Shown here piece after piece: positions 26,881-36,170 of a stretch of 64,000 bases of DNA. Location: assembly GCA_016125085.1 (NCBI GenBank), contig WGMM01000035.1, positions 60,808 to 124,807 of the forward strand, written 5' to 3'. The notes below the pieces were generated by a model. It was not told the origin of the DNA and did not search any database. It saw nothing but the letters and a program-made list of their open reading frames with translations. The position numbers and the translations under genes are program-made. The DNA is from a bacterium. GTDB lineage: Bacteria > Planctomycetota > Planctomycetia > Isosphaerales > Isosphaeraceae. Position 1 is the stretch's first letter. Each line of letters starts with the position of its first letter.

Positions 26881-27801
26881 ATGCGTTTGAGTTCGATGAT
26901 TCGAGGTCCGGGAATTGTGGCGATTCTGACACTATCATGTGCGTGTCAATCGGAAGTGGCTGCATTGGAGCTTTTGGCGTCATACACAACATACAACACG
27001 GCCATCGCGTTGAGGGATGGAGCAGGTGTCGGCGGCGATCCAGTTTCAGGTCGCAGCGGAACGAATGGTTTTCAGGACTACTTTTCTTCGGTCACCCTAG
27101 CCGCCGGGGCATCGGATTCTCTCGGCCCAACTTTCGCGTCACTGGCACCGCTCACTACGGACAATCCCCGGTTTTCGGGCATTCCGACAGCGCTGAACGG
27201 CAGGCCGGACACAAGTGGCGGCAACTACATTTCCCTGTTGCTGACCCGCAATCCGACATACCAAAACGTAGCGATCACCATAGGCGGGATCTGGTTAAAC
27301 CCATATATTACAGCCGGTAACGCGGGTGCTGCGATCGAATTGCACGCATATTCGAACCTCAGCACCACGGGAACCGGTGCAGGTACATCCAGTGGAACAT
27401 GGACCGGTACGAACACCCAGATGCGTGCTGCCGCTTCAGGTTACCAGACGTCATCGACGACGGCAGCAGCCACAGCCCAGTTTTTGTCGTTCGACCAATC
27501 GAATGTCATTCCTGCGGGAACCTCAGGAAATACCTTCGAAATTCGCATCGCTGTCGATCGATTCAACCAAAACCCCACGGCTTTCGCACTGGCTCCTTTC
27601 AGTAACATCTGGTCCGGGACCGCACCGAATTCCGGTAACTCGATTACTTTGGGAGCATCCTCTATCTTCGCCCTCGTCACCAGTACGACGATTCCCGTAC
27701 CCGAACCCAGTACCTATGTGCTTTCGGCGCTGGCCGTCGGAGCGATCACCATTATCGCCAAACGCCGCAAGCAGGCGACCAGACGCGCTGAAACCGCCTG
27801 A
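26881..27801 (+). CDS. PEP-CTERM sorting domain protein
   Basis: A 306-residue exported protein destined for exosortase-dependent anchoring. The N-terminus has a signal peptide with the hydrophobic run AILTLSCACQSEVAA. The body is Ser/Thr/Gly/Asn-rich without Cys, predicted all-beta. The C-terminus carries PVPEPSTYVLSALAVG followed by a membrane helix and the basic tail KRRKQATRR. ATG at 26881 with AGAGGTG upstream. The exosortase itself is not in the window. Its function is unknown; such proteins usually serve in the extracellular matrix. A strong terminator follows. Confidence 0.92.
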   Translation: MRLSSMIRGPGIVAILTLSCACQSEVAALELLASYTTYNTAIALRDGAGVGGDPVSGRSGTNGFQDYFSSVTLAAGASDSLGPTFASLAPLTTDNPRFSGIPTALNGRPDTSGGNYISLLLTRNPTYQNVAITIGGIWLNPYITAGNAGAAIELHAYSNLSTTGTGAGTSSGTWTGTNTQMRAAASGYQTSSTTAAATAQFLSFDQSNVIPAGTSGNTFEIRIAVDRFNQNPTAFALAPFSNIWSGTAPNSGNSITLGASSIFALVTSTTIPVPEPSTYVLSALAVGAITIIAKRRKQATRRAETA

Positions 27802-27837
27802 TCGCGGTCGTCTTTCCCGGCTCGGGACTTACGATTT

Positions 27838-27871
27838 CGGCCGCTCCGCAAGGGGGCGGCCGTTTCGGTTT
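27838..27871 (+). terminator. Rho-independent terminator after the PEP-CTERM gene
   Basis: A GC-rich hairpin with arms CGGCCGCTCC and GGGGCGGCCG around a short GCAAG loop (27838-27862), followed by TTTCGGTTT, 36 bases after the stop codon. Confidence 0.75.
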
Positions 27872-28037
27872 CCACTGATTGAGAGCCACTCTTCGACCTT
27901 TCGTTATGATAGAAATCTGATGATGCATTCCCGTCGTGAGTCACTTGCGGAATCGAAGCATCCTGCGCCGGCCGCCCAGCGGACGAGCATCGAGAACGAC
28001 GGTCAAGCCAGTTCCGGCCGACAGCGGAAATCGACCG

Positions 28038-28448
28038 ATGCCTATTCAACGAGCTGTCCCGGTCCTTCGTGTCCGCGAAGTTGAGAAATCGATCCGCTGG
28101 TACGCCGAAACGATCGGCTTTCGAGCCAATCCCTTTCCTGACAAGCCGCCTTACGACTTTGCCATTCTCTTCGCCGGCGAGGTCGAAATCATGCTCCAGT
28201 GCGGCGACCCGATCGCCGAACATCCACCGAAACCTTATCAGTGGCACGTCTACTTGAAGGTCACGGGTGTCGATATGCTGGACATTTACGGTAAGCTCGA
28301 AGCAGCAGGTCGAACGCATCGTCGCCTGGAGCGGACGTTCTACGGCATGGCGGAATTCGAAGTCGTCGACCCGGACGGTTATGTCATCTGTATCGCGCAG
28401 GAACTCGGCCCCGGCGAAGGCCTGGACCTGCCCACCCCGGAATTCTGA
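28038..28448 (+). CDS. VOC (glyoxalase/bleomycin-resistance) superfamily protein
   Basis: A 136-residue cytoplasmic protein with the paired beta-alpha-beta-beta-beta units of the VOC fold. The start PIQRAVPVLRVREVEKSIRWY is typical, as are WHVYLKV for the second unit and the closing FEVVDPDGYVICIAQE. Metal ligands would be expected at the usual His/Glu positions, but a canonical Fe/Zn set is not obvious, so activity could be lyase, dioxygenase or binding only. ATG at 28038. It ends just three bases before the cysteine synthase gene, so the pair is probably co-transcribed. Confidence 0.8.
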   Translation: MPIQRAVPVLRVREVEKSIRWYAETIGFRANPFPDKPPYDFAILFAGEVEIMLQCGDPIAEHPPKPYQWHVYLKVTGVDMLDIYGKLEAAGRTHRRLERTFYGMAEFEVVDPDGYVICIAQELGPGEGLDLPTPEF

Positions 28449-28451
28449 CCG

Positions 28452-29468
28452 ATGACCATGAATCAGACGATTTCTCCGCCCTCGATCGCGTCCTCGGTCA
28501 TCGACCTGATCGGCCATACGCCGCTGCTGGATCTGACACGCATCGTGCGGAAACTTGGCCTGGAAGGCCGTCTGCTGGCCAAGTGCGAAATGAACAATCC
28601 CGGCCTTTCGAAGAAGGACCGCGTCGCCCTGGCCATGATCGATGCCGCTCGCCGCGACGGCCGCCTGCGCGAAGGCCAGACCGTCGTCGAAATGACAAGC
28701 GGCAACACCGGCACAGGCCTGGCACTGGTGTGTGCGGCTCTCGGCCACCCATTCGTGGCTGTGATGTCGCGCGGCAATACGCCCGAACGTGCCGCCCACA
28801 TGCACGCCCTCGGGGCGGAAGTCGTTCTGGTCGATCAACTTCCGCAATCCGTGCCCGGGCAGGTCACTGGCGAGGATTTGAAAGAAGTCGAAAAGGCCGC
28901 CGACCGGATTACGGTCGAAAGGAATGCGTTCCGGGCCGGGCAATTTTCCAACGAAGCCAACGTGCTCGCCCATGAATCGACGACTGGGCCTGAACTCTGG
29001 CGGCAATCGGGCGAATCGATCGAAGTCTATCTCGATTGCCCAGGCACCGCAGGGTCGTTCACGGGCGTAGCCAGGTTCCTGAAATCACGTAATCCGGCGA
29101 TCCGGTGTTACGTCGTCGAACCGCAAGGCGCACGGGTTCTGGCCGAACGGGGCGAGGATTGCCTCTGCGTCGACTCTGCCGGTCACAAGATTCAGGGTGC
29201 CGGTTACGCCCGTACCGACGATGATCTGCCGCTGTTCGACCGTACCCTGGCTGACGGCTACCTGACCGTTACCGACGACCAGGCCATCGAAGCCGCCCGC
29301 CTGCTGGCACGAACCGAAGGCCTGATGGGCGGTTATTCGACAGGCGCGCATCTGGCTGCAGCCATCGAACTGCTGCGAACGACGGAAAAGGGCCGGACGA
29401 TCGCCTTCCTCGCCTGCGACAGCGGCCTCAAATACCTTTCGACCGACCTGTTCGAAAGCATTGGCTGA
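28452..29468 (+). CDS. PLP-dependent cysteine synthase family protein
   Basis: A 338-residue cytoplasmic enzyme of the fold-type II PLP family. Pattern IGHTPLLDLTRI opens the domain. The PLP-binding Lys55 is in NNPGLSKKDRVALAMI, and the substrate loop is TSGNTGTGLA. The glycine-rich phosphate loop reads CPGTAGSFTGVA. It is closest in layout to CysK/CysM and cystathionine beta-synthase-type enzymes. Two differences from standard CysK: the sequence around the Lys is GLSKKD rather than GSVKD, and the phosphate loop reads PGTAGS rather than GTGGT. Substrate is therefore uncertain. A second ATG lies two codons downstream. Follows the VOC gene directly. Confidence 0.83.
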   Translation: MTMNQTISPPSIASSVIDLIGHTPLLDLTRIVRKLGLEGRLLAKCEMNNPGLSKKDRVALAMIDAARRDGRLREGQTVVEMTSGNTGTGLALVCAALGHPFVAVMSRGNTPERAAHMHALGAEVVLVDQLPQSVPGQVTGEDLKEVEKAADRITVERNAFRAGQFSNEANVLAHESTTGPELWRQSGESIEVYLDCPGTAGSFTGVARFLKSRNPAIRCYVVEPQGARVLAERGEDCLCVDSAGHKIQGAGYARTDDDLPLFDRTLADGYLTVTDDQAIEAARLLARTEGLMGGYSTGAHLAAAIELLRTTEKGRTIAFLACDSGLKYLSTDLFESIG

Positions 29469-29788
29469 AGATAATCCACAATTCGGTATCGACCAGCCGA
29501 CCCCGAGGCCCATTAACAGATTGGCCGTGATTTCGGCCCTGGTTCATGAAATCGTTTCGAAAATGGACTGAATTCCGGCAAGTCATTGCCTCGGTCTACG
29601 TCAAATCACTCGAAGGGCTGAGCCTCGCGGAACCGACTTCCGTGCATGGGAGTTTCACCCGGACGACAGACTTGACCACATGTATCGGCATCTTCAGAAT
29701 AGTGAGGTCCGCTTTTTCCGTAGTGTTCCTGCGTCAGTTTCTGCATGATTCGCAACAAATTCTCGCAAGAGATTCAGGAGATTTCGTG
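29469..29788. other. Intergenic region before the DUF642 gene
   Basis: About 320 bases. An in-frame extension of the following gene reads back to 29546 but has no signal-like or conserved sequence, and the strong AGGAG site near 29775 fits the ATG at 29789. I see no RNA gene or repeat. Confidence 0.5.
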
Positions 29789-30772
29789 ATGATTCGATAT
29801 CGCATTCGATTCGCTGCGGCGATCGTATTTCTGACAGCTACTTCGGCTACTGTCCGTGCCGACAACCTGATCGTCAACGGGTCGTTCGAATCGGGCAATT
29901 ACGACGCCCCGGGGTACGTGCGGGTTTTCCCGGGCGACCAACGAATCAACGGCTGGGTCGTCGGTGGCATGGGGGTGGACTGGCATGTCGCAACCGCCAA
30001 TCCTGCTCAAAACCCGAATTTCACCGGCCCTCATTTCGGGCCGGCAGCCGATGGCTCGCTGGTCATCGATCTGAACCTGGATGGAGGCGGCACAGGCACC
30101 GGCACAATCCAGCAGACGTTCCTGACCGTGCCAGGCCATACTTACCACGTTTCGTTCCGAATGGCGGCTTCGAATTTCTTCCTCAACCCTCGTGCCGTCG
30201 TCGTTCAATTGCTGAACGGGCAGTCTGTTTCGAATTACACGTTCCAGACGTTCGCTTCGCCCCAATACGGGATGGTCTGGTCGACGATCGAGTTCAGCTT
30301 CGTCGCGGGTCTCGAATCGAACGAGACCACCCTGCGATTCGCGAGCCCCAATGGCTTTGGCTTTTGGGGACCGTTGCTTGACGATATTCAGGTGTATCCC
30401 GACGATTCATCGAAACCGAGGGTCACTCGCTGTCTCGCGAACGTCGGCGGTGGAGGGGCGGTATCGTTCGACCTCGAATTCAGCGAGACGATCGATCCCA
30501 GACGTGGATCGTTCCTGCCTGCGAATTACCGGGTCCTATCCTCTGGAGCCGATGGACTCTTCGGAACCAGTGACGACCGTGATTATCCCGTGGACTACGT
30601 ATTTTCGGCACAATTCGGCATGATGGCCCGCCTCCAATTCGCCTCTGCCGTGCCGATCGCTACCCCTGTACGGGTCATCGTACGTGGTTCGAGGATCTTC
30701 GATATTTACGGCAATTCGATGGCGGAAGATTTCGTCAAGCAATTTCCCCAGGGACCAAGAGCTCCCCGTTGA
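29789..30772 (+). CDS. Secreted DUF642-type domain protein
   Basis: A 327-residue exported protein: signal peptide (about 1-25, RYRIRFAAAIVFLTATSATVRA), then a DUF642/galactose-binding-like beta-sandwich starting NLIVNGSFESGN and containing INGWVVGG and LDGGGTGTGTIQQTF. A second, C-terminal beta domain (about 210-315) contains SSGADGLFGTSDD, a motif seen in planctomycete surface proteins. There is no PEP-CTERM or other membrane anchor, so the protein is probably released or attached through its domains. ATG at 29789 with AGGAG nine bases upstream. Function unknown; carbohydrate binding is possible. Confidence 0.82.
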   Translation: MIRYRIRFAAAIVFLTATSATVRADNLIVNGSFESGNYDAPGYVRVFPGDQRINGWVVGGMGVDWHVATANPAQNPNFTGPHFGPAADGSLVIDLNLDGGGTGTGTIQQTFLTVPGHTYHVSFRMAASNFFLNPRAVVVQLLNGQSVSNYTFQTFASPQYGMVWSTIEFSFVAGLESNETTLRFASPNGFGFWGPLLDDIQVYPDDSSKPRVTRCLANVGGGGAVSFDLEFSETIDPRRGSFLPANYRVLSSGADGLFGTSDDRDYPVDYVFSAQFGMMARLQFASAVPIATPVRVIVRGSRIFDIYGNSMAEDFVKQFPQGPRAPR

Positions 30773-30807
30773 TCGAAACCGGGCTTGACCGATTCTTCTC
30801 ACACGAT

Positions 30808-30845
30808 CCCGGCCAGTGCTGTCGCTTCTGACAGCCTGTGCCGGG
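30808..30845. terminator. Composite hairpin between convergent genes
   Basis: Outer arms CCCGGC (30808-30813) and GCCGGG (30840-30845) enclose an inner hairpin CTGTC-GCTTCT-GACAG. No T run follows, so it is a weaker terminator candidate between the DUF642 gene and the large secreted protein gene. Confidence 0.4.
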
Positions 30846-30914
30846 GATTTCATTTACCTCGGCATCCCGCCAGAAGCGAGTCCCGCGCGAATTGATTGCG
30901 AATTCAGCCCCGGC

Positions 30915-33900
30915 TCAGCTCTTCGGCTCCGGCTCATCAGCCGGGGCCGGGGCCGCGGCGGGTGGCTGTTCTTCGGCAGCCTCCGCCGGGGCGGCTTCCG
31001 CGGGTTGGGCGGGGGTGCTGCCTGCGGGGGCGGCGGCGATGCGATCCGCCGCGATCGGAGCGTTTTCCGTCAGGCGTTCCACTCGCAGATCGTCGAAGAA
31101 GGCATCTCCATCGCCTGCCAGGCCGAGCTTGACCGTCATCGACGTTTCGTCGACCACACGGCGATAAAGCACCACTTCCGACCATTCGGGCACCGCGGCT
31201 GAGCTGCGGAAGGCCAGGGCAGGGCCCCCCAGCGAATCCTCCACCACCACCCCGCCCGCGCCCGGCTGCTGCGGGCGCGGCATACGAACCTTCACGCGAA
31301 TGCGGATCATCTCACGAGGGTTCACCTTGATCGGATGCGTCCGAACCATGGCGACCGGATTATCGACGAACGCGGCCAGCTCGTCGATCCGTGCATCCGA
31401 CCGGCGTGAAACGTTCAGCCGCAAGACCCGCCCCTGGCCACCTGGGCCTTCGGCGGAGACGGCAGCCCCGGAACGCCCTTCGGATTGACGGCACAGGTTG
31501 ATCCACCCCGCGGTGCGGATTTCGTTGGGATCGTCGAACGATCCGCCGAGCACGGAATTGTCCGTGAACTTGCCGTCGCGAATCCACGAGCACCACAGAT
31601 AATGCTGCGGCAGCGTGTTGAAGGCCACCAGGCCCGGGCTTGCCATGGGCGGAACGAGAGCCGGCAGCGACGACGGCTGCCCCGAACCGTCGGGCGTGGC
31701 GGCTTCGCGCAGGTTATAGCGGGCGACTTCCTGCAAGTAGCGATAGCCCTGCATCCAGTGGTCGCGCATCATGATCCGCAGCGGCCTTAGCGCCCGGCGT
31801 GCCTCGGCCCACGCCTGAGCGAAGTCTTCACGGGCCTGGCTGTCGCGGGCCGAGGCGATCCGTTCCATACATAAAGCCTGCCACTGGCCGGCTTCGGCAA
31901 GGCCGATCCCGTCGTTGGCCAGCCGGTTGTGCACTTCGGTGGCCCACGCCAGCTGCAGCTCAGCCTGTTCGATCGCCATGGCAGAAGCCATCGCGCGGTT
32001 GCGGGCCACGGCGGCTTTCGTCCATTCGGCCAGGTTGTCGTCAGTCGTCAGCAGGATCATGGCCGTCGTGTCGAATTCCGGCACGACGAGCTGAAGGCCG
32101 CCTGGAACGCGGCGACGCTCGAGCACACGGACTTCGCCCGGCGAAATCAGATACGCCGTGGCATTTTCAGGCGTGCCCGGAATACGCACCGTCAGGTTGT
32201 TCAGCGACATTTGCGGCGGCTGCCACTGGGCGAATTCGTCGAGATCGGCGATCATCACGAGCCTGCCCCGTTTTTCAGGCAGATTGATGGCCGAGCCGCG
32301 AATGGAAGGATGCGCGCCCAGTTCGTTGGAGACCACGTTTTTCGAAGTGATACCGGAAAGACCGTTGCGTGACACCTGCATCGGCGGATCAGGCGGGAAG
32401 CACATGATCGGCTGAATTGGCCCCTGCTGGTCACTCAGGATCGCCTCGACCAGGTCGATTTCCTCGTTCAGAAAGCCAAGTTCCAGGAGCAGGGGCCTGC
32501 CGGCAGCGCGAGTGAGATCCGCGTCGCTGCGCACGCCGATCCCCCGAAAGCCCGACGCCATCGCCAGATAAGTATCGATACGCAACTGTTCCGGCTGACG
32601 CCTTGGCTGCCCCCAGATCGGCGGAGGATCGAAACCCCAGAGCTGCCGGGCAGCCGCCGGTTCGCCCCGGGCCGAAACCCAGCCCCAGAAGAGGATTCCG
32701 GCCGGATTGGCCAGCGTCGTCAAGTCCTTGCGCTGCTGAAGATAGGCCAGAACGTCGGAATGCGGTTTGGTGGACGACCAGATCGTCGGATCGACGGCCA
32801 TCATTTCAAGATGGTTCTGGGGAATGGCATAGCCCGCGAACCGGCCGGCGACCATACCGGAAACAAGGTCGGCGAAAGGGCGGCCCTGCGTGGCTGAGAC
32901 GGCCGCCTGATCATGTATCGCACGCACAAGATTGCGATTGCGTTCGAGCTGCTTCTGGCCGGTGGCTTCGTCGATCGTCAGGCCGAGATTCTGGCCGACA
33001 TCCCAGAAAGCGACGGCTTCCTGCAGCGGGAACTTGCGGGCCCTCTGAATGACGTTCGCCGGGGCATCGTCTTCGACGAGCCGCCCCTGACCGATTCTGG
33101 GCGACAGCAGAAAGCCCATTCGCGTGGCATCGGCCACGGCATCGCCGGTTTCGCCGGAGTCGATCGAAAGAACGTCGAAACCCATGCGCAGAAGCTGATC
33201 CCAATCGGCCCCGGGGGCATCGACAAGGCTGAAGAACCAGCCCAGGCCGTCGCGCCGCAGTTGGCCGCCTTGAATCGCCACCCGGTGCACGCCCAGCTTC
33301 GGCTCAGCCGGATCCTGCATGGCCGCGTCTTCATTGGTGGCTGTCTGCTGGGCGATTCGGGTGGCGAGCACCGATGGGTCGACCGGCGTGATCCGCAGAT
33401 CGTCGACATAAACCGTCGTCTCGTTCGGCCCGCCGTACAGATTCAGCACGATCCTTTCCAGGTAAGCCCCTTTGGTCGGCACTTTACGCTGGCTGCGAAT
33501 ACGCAACAATCGCGCCTGACTTTCGACCTCGGTGGCCAGCTCGTCGATCGAAAGCCGCTGCCATACGCCGACATTTTCGTAACTTCGGCCGGCCACGACC
33601 ACGAACGAAGGCCGGCCAGTGTCAGGGTCCTTATCCTCCGGCAGCACGACCCGGGCAAGAACCCGCATCCCACCCAGATTCGACCGCAGGTTCAAAGTGA
33701 TCTTCGTAGCCTTTTCGACCACGATCTTCGGCACCGAGTAACTGACGTACACGCCGCCGCCAGGACCGGCCCTGAATACGAAACGCTCGCTCCGGACCCC
33801 ATCACGCGCAGCGAGATCGGACCGGTCGTGCGCCAGCCAGTCGACAGGGGCGTCCACTTCCTCACGCACCCACTTCGGACGTTCGTCCTCGAACGAATCC

Positions 33901-34067
33901 TGCCAGACGGTCGCGGCATCCGCGGAAGCTTCCGCAGGCTCTTCCTGCTGAGCCTGAACGCTGACGAAACTCGACGCAACCAACGACCAGGTCAGCGCAA
34001 TCCATCCGGCGAAATATCGGCCCCGGTACATGCGAAAATGCCGGAAGTCGTTTTCGAGCTTGATCAT
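30915..34067 (-). CDS. Very large secreted protein, planctomycete type, unknown function
   Basis: About 1050 residues, exported. Signal peptide within about 13-45. Several beta-sandwich, CBM-like regions can be guessed (for example around SERFVFRAGPGGGVYVSYS and in the C-terminal third near RIRVKVRM). A middle part with WFFSLVDAPGADWDQLLRMGF suggests a TIM-barrel-like or hydrolase-like fold, but no catalytic pair is certain. The last 55 residues are an Ala/Pro/Glu tail. The ATG at 34067 follows AGGA. It may act on a surface polysaccharide. No family was recognised with confidence. Confidence 0.75.
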   Translation of the reverse strand: MIKLENDFRHFRMYRGRYFAGWIALTWSLVASSFVSVQAQQEEPAEASADAATVWQDSFEDERPKWVREEVDAPVDWLAHDRSDLAARDGVRSERFVFRAGPGGGVYVSYSVPKIVVEKATKITLNLRSNLGGMRVLARVVLPEDKDPDTGRPSFVVVAGRSYENVGVWQRLSIDELATEVESQARLLRIRSQRKVPTKGAYLERIVLNLYGGPNETTVYVDDLRITPVDPSVLATRIAQQTATNEDAAMQDPAEPKLGVHRVAIQGGQLRRDGLGWFFSLVDAPGADWDQLLRMGFDVLSIDSGETGDAVADATRMGFLLSPRIGQGRLVEDDAPANVIQRARKFPLQEAVAFWDVGQNLGLTIDEATGQKQLERNRNLVRAIHDQAAVSATQGRPFADLVSGMVAGRFAGYAIPQNHLEMMAVDPTIWSSTKPHSDVLAYLQQRKDLTTLANPAGILFWGWVSARGEPAAARQLWGFDPPPIWGQPRRQPEQLRIDTYLAMASGFRGIGVRSDADLTRAAGRPLLLELGFLNEEIDLVEAILSDQQGPIQPIMCFPPDPPMQVSRNGLSGITSKNVVSNELGAHPSIRGSAINLPEKRGRLVMIADLDEFAQWQPPQMSLNNLTVRIPGTPENATAYLISPGEVRVLERRRVPGGLQLVVPEFDTTAMILLTTDDNLAEWTKAAVARNRAMASAMAIEQAELQLAWATEVHNRLANDGIGLAEAGQWQALCMERIASARDSQAREDFAQAWAEARRALRPLRIMMRDHWMQGYRYLQEVARYNLREAATPDGSGQPSSLPALVPPMASPGLVAFNTLPQHYLWCSWIRDGKFTDNSVLGGSFDDPNEIRTAGWINLCRQSEGRSGAAVSAEGPGGQGRVLRLNVSRRSDARIDELAAFVDNPVAMVRTHPIKVNPREMIRIRVKVRMPRPQQPGAGGVVVEDSLGGPALAFRSSAAVPEWSEVVLYRRVVDETSMTVKLGLAGDGDAFFDDLRVERLTENAPIAADRIAAAPAGSTPAQPAEAAPAEAAEEQPPAAAPAPADEPEPKS

Positions 34068-34366
34068 GGAGCCCGTTCCTTCGTGGCCTGGCTGGCGGCT
34101 GCCGGCTTGCGGGCCAGGCCCTGCGCCGGGGGTCGATCCTTCGTGTTCCGATGCGCGTCTTATATCAAATCCGCCGTTTTCGAAAAGGCGGATCGGAACA
34201 CGGGACATCGAACCGGAATTCGGGATCGGCCGACGATCCGATGCTTTTCTGGAATTGATTCAATAAAGCAGGCAATCTGTGCCGATTGAACAAGAAAGCC
34301 GGTTCGACTGGTTTGAGACAGCATCGACCGAGCCGAACATCTTGAATCGCCGGAGTTCTCCCCACC

Positions 34367-34699
34367 ATGAGTCATCACCCTGGAAATTCAACGGACAACA
34401 TTATGGACGATAGGGACTTATGGCGATCCGTCGCAAGCCGGCTCGACGCCATGTGCGAGCGTGACCGCAAAGAATGGGAACCGGTCGTGGAGACGCTCCG
34501 CGAGCGGGACCGGATGACGGTTCAGGCCCTTCGCCTGGCGGAATCGGGGCTGAAAATGATGGCCCGCAACGTTCGCCGGATGGAAGAAGAGCAAGCCCGG
34601 CTTTCCGGCGCGTTCCGCGTGCCGATCGGACCGATCGCGAGCCACCACGTACGCATGGACCCTCAGCCCGGCTCAGGCGGCTGCATGTGGATTTCCTGA
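34367..34699 (+). CDS. Small helical protein, uncertain gene
   Basis: A 110-residue frame that reads as two charged amphipathic helices (about 18-85) rich in Arg, Glu and Met (SRLDAMCERDRKEWEP and MMARNVRRMEEEQ), a likely coiled coil, then a Pro/Gly tail. GGAG lies about 11 bases before the ATG at 34367; an ATG at 34403 is an alternative. No family was recognised. Frames on the other strand are similarly long, so this is a moderate-confidence gene. It stands alone between the large secreted protein gene and xdhC. Confidence 0.45.
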   Translation: MSHHPGNSTDNIMDDRDLWRSVASRLDAMCERDRKEWEPVVETLRERDRMTVQALRLAESGLKMMARNVRRMEEEQARLSGAFRVPIGPIASHHVRMDPQPGSGGCMWIS

Positions 34700-34936
34700 C
34701 GAACCTGAACGATCCGCCCCATGCCCCAGGTTCATCCAGGAACAGGGCAGGGGATCGAGATCCGATGCGAGGGAGTTCTACGTAAGGGATGCCCTGAGAA
34801 GGGTATCTGCTACTTGGATCGTGCATCTCGTGATTGCGGTTCGCCGCAAGCTTGAGACGGCACCGTGCGGGCGGTTAAGATATGTCTTGTCCGAAACCGC
34901 CTGATATCCTCTGCCCAGCGAATCTCGGGAAACTCC

Positions 34937-36082
34937 ATGCGCGAAACGATGATCCGACTGATCGATGATCTATCGGAAGGGCATTCCCGGGTTGTCTGTC
35001 AGGTGATCGAAACGCGCGGGTCGACGCCCCAGAAAGCCGGGGCCTACATGGTGGTGGCCGACGACGGCCGCCAATGGGGCACCCTGGGTGGCGGTTGCGT
35101 CGAGAACGAAGTCAAGACGAAGAGTCTGATGACGCTGGCCGCGGGCGGGCGCAGCATCGCAAGTTATGTGCTGGACCACGATTACGCCTGGGCCGACGGC
35201 CTGATCTGCGGCGGCCGTATGGTGATCGTGTCGGAGCGCGTCGTCGATCGCTCGTTCGCCGATTATGCCCGGGCCTGGGTCGAACTCGACGCGGCAGGCT
35301 TCGGATTTCGCGAAGCGATCGTCCAGAAGCCCGGAAATGAAGCCGCACCGCAAGCCGAGCCAGGGCATCGGTTTCTGATCGATCACAAGGGGAATCTCGC
35401 GGCTGCCTGGCCTGTCGTTCCCTCGGCTGAGTCTCTGGCGATCGCCAGTGCGGCGAACGTCAGCCGGAATCGCCCGGTGACAGAGCAGGGGCTTTCGGTA
35501 ATCGAATGGCCTGCACGAATCCAGCTCCTGATCGTCGGTGCCGGTCATGTCGGCCAGGCCGTCGCCGAACTCGCCGCCCGTGCCGACTTCGAAGTCGCCG
35601 TGGCTGATGACCGCGCGCAATTCGCCAATATGGAAAGGTTTCCGACAGCGAAGTCGTTTCATGTCGGGCCGTTCGAAGAAACATTGACAACATTCCCGGT
35701 CACTTCGCGCACCTATGCCCTGATCGTGACCCGTGGCCACGGACACGACCAGGAAGCCGTCGGACTGCTTGCGGATACGCCTGCGGCTTATGTCGGACTC
35801 ATCGGCAGCCGGCGAAAAATCCGAATGATAATGGAAGCTCTTGCGGAACAAGGCGTTCCGAAATCGGCTCTGGCACGCGTGAAGGCCCCGATCGGCCTTC
35901 CGATCGGTTCGCAGTCGGTCTTCGAAATCGCAGTGAGTGTCGTCGCCGAGCTGATCGCCTGGCGCAATGCCGGCGAAGCCAAAGCCCGCAGCCTTGGCAG
36001 CACATCCTACTACGAGGAAAAGACTTCCGCCGAGATTTCGGAAGCCGTTCCCGCTCATTTCCGCGCTGAAGTCGGCCCCTGA
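34937..36082 (+). CDS. xdhC: XdhC/CoxI family protein
   Basis: A 381-residue cytoplasmic protein that helps load sulfurated molybdenum cofactor into xanthine dehydrogenase/CO-dehydrogenase-type enzymes. The N-terminal XdhC_CoxI domain has ETRGSTPQKAGAYMVV and GTLGGGCVE. The C-terminal Rossmann domain has LLIVGAGHVGQAVAELA and YVGLIGSRRK. Length and domain order match the family. It is followed by a MocA-like nucleotidyltransferase, the usual partner. No molybdenum hydroxylase subunit genes lie in this window, so the client enzyme must be elsewhere. The ATG at 34937 was chosen for the conserved start. Confidence 0.9.
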   Translation: MRETMIRLIDDLSEGHSRVVCQVIETRGSTPQKAGAYMVVADDGRQWGTLGGGCVENEVKTKSLMTLAAGGRSIASYVLDHDYAWADGLICGGRMVIVSERVVDRSFADYARAWVELDAAGFGFREAIVQKPGNEAAPQAEPGHRFLIDHKGNLAAAWPVVPSAESLAIASAANVSRNRPVTEQGLSVIEWPARIQLLIVGAGHVGQAVAELAARADFEVAVADDRAQFANMERFPTAKSFHVGPFEETLTTFPVTSRTYALIVTRGHGHDQEAVGLLADTPAAYVGLIGSRRKIRMIMEALAEQGVPKSALARVKAPIGLPIGSQSVFEIAVSVVAELIAWRNAGEAKARSLGSTSYYEEKTSAEISEAVPAHFRAEVGP

Positions 36083-36170
36083 GCTGAATCAGGACCAGGG
36101 CCGATTTTCATCAAAAAAAGTGAAACAGCTGGCTGAAAGTTGCCGCCTGAACATCACGAAAGTGAATCGC

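Noticed and set aside
27714..29006. Minus-strand open frame of about 430 codons
   Set aside because: Spans the PEP-CTERM terminator and is antisense to the VOC and cysteine synthase genes.
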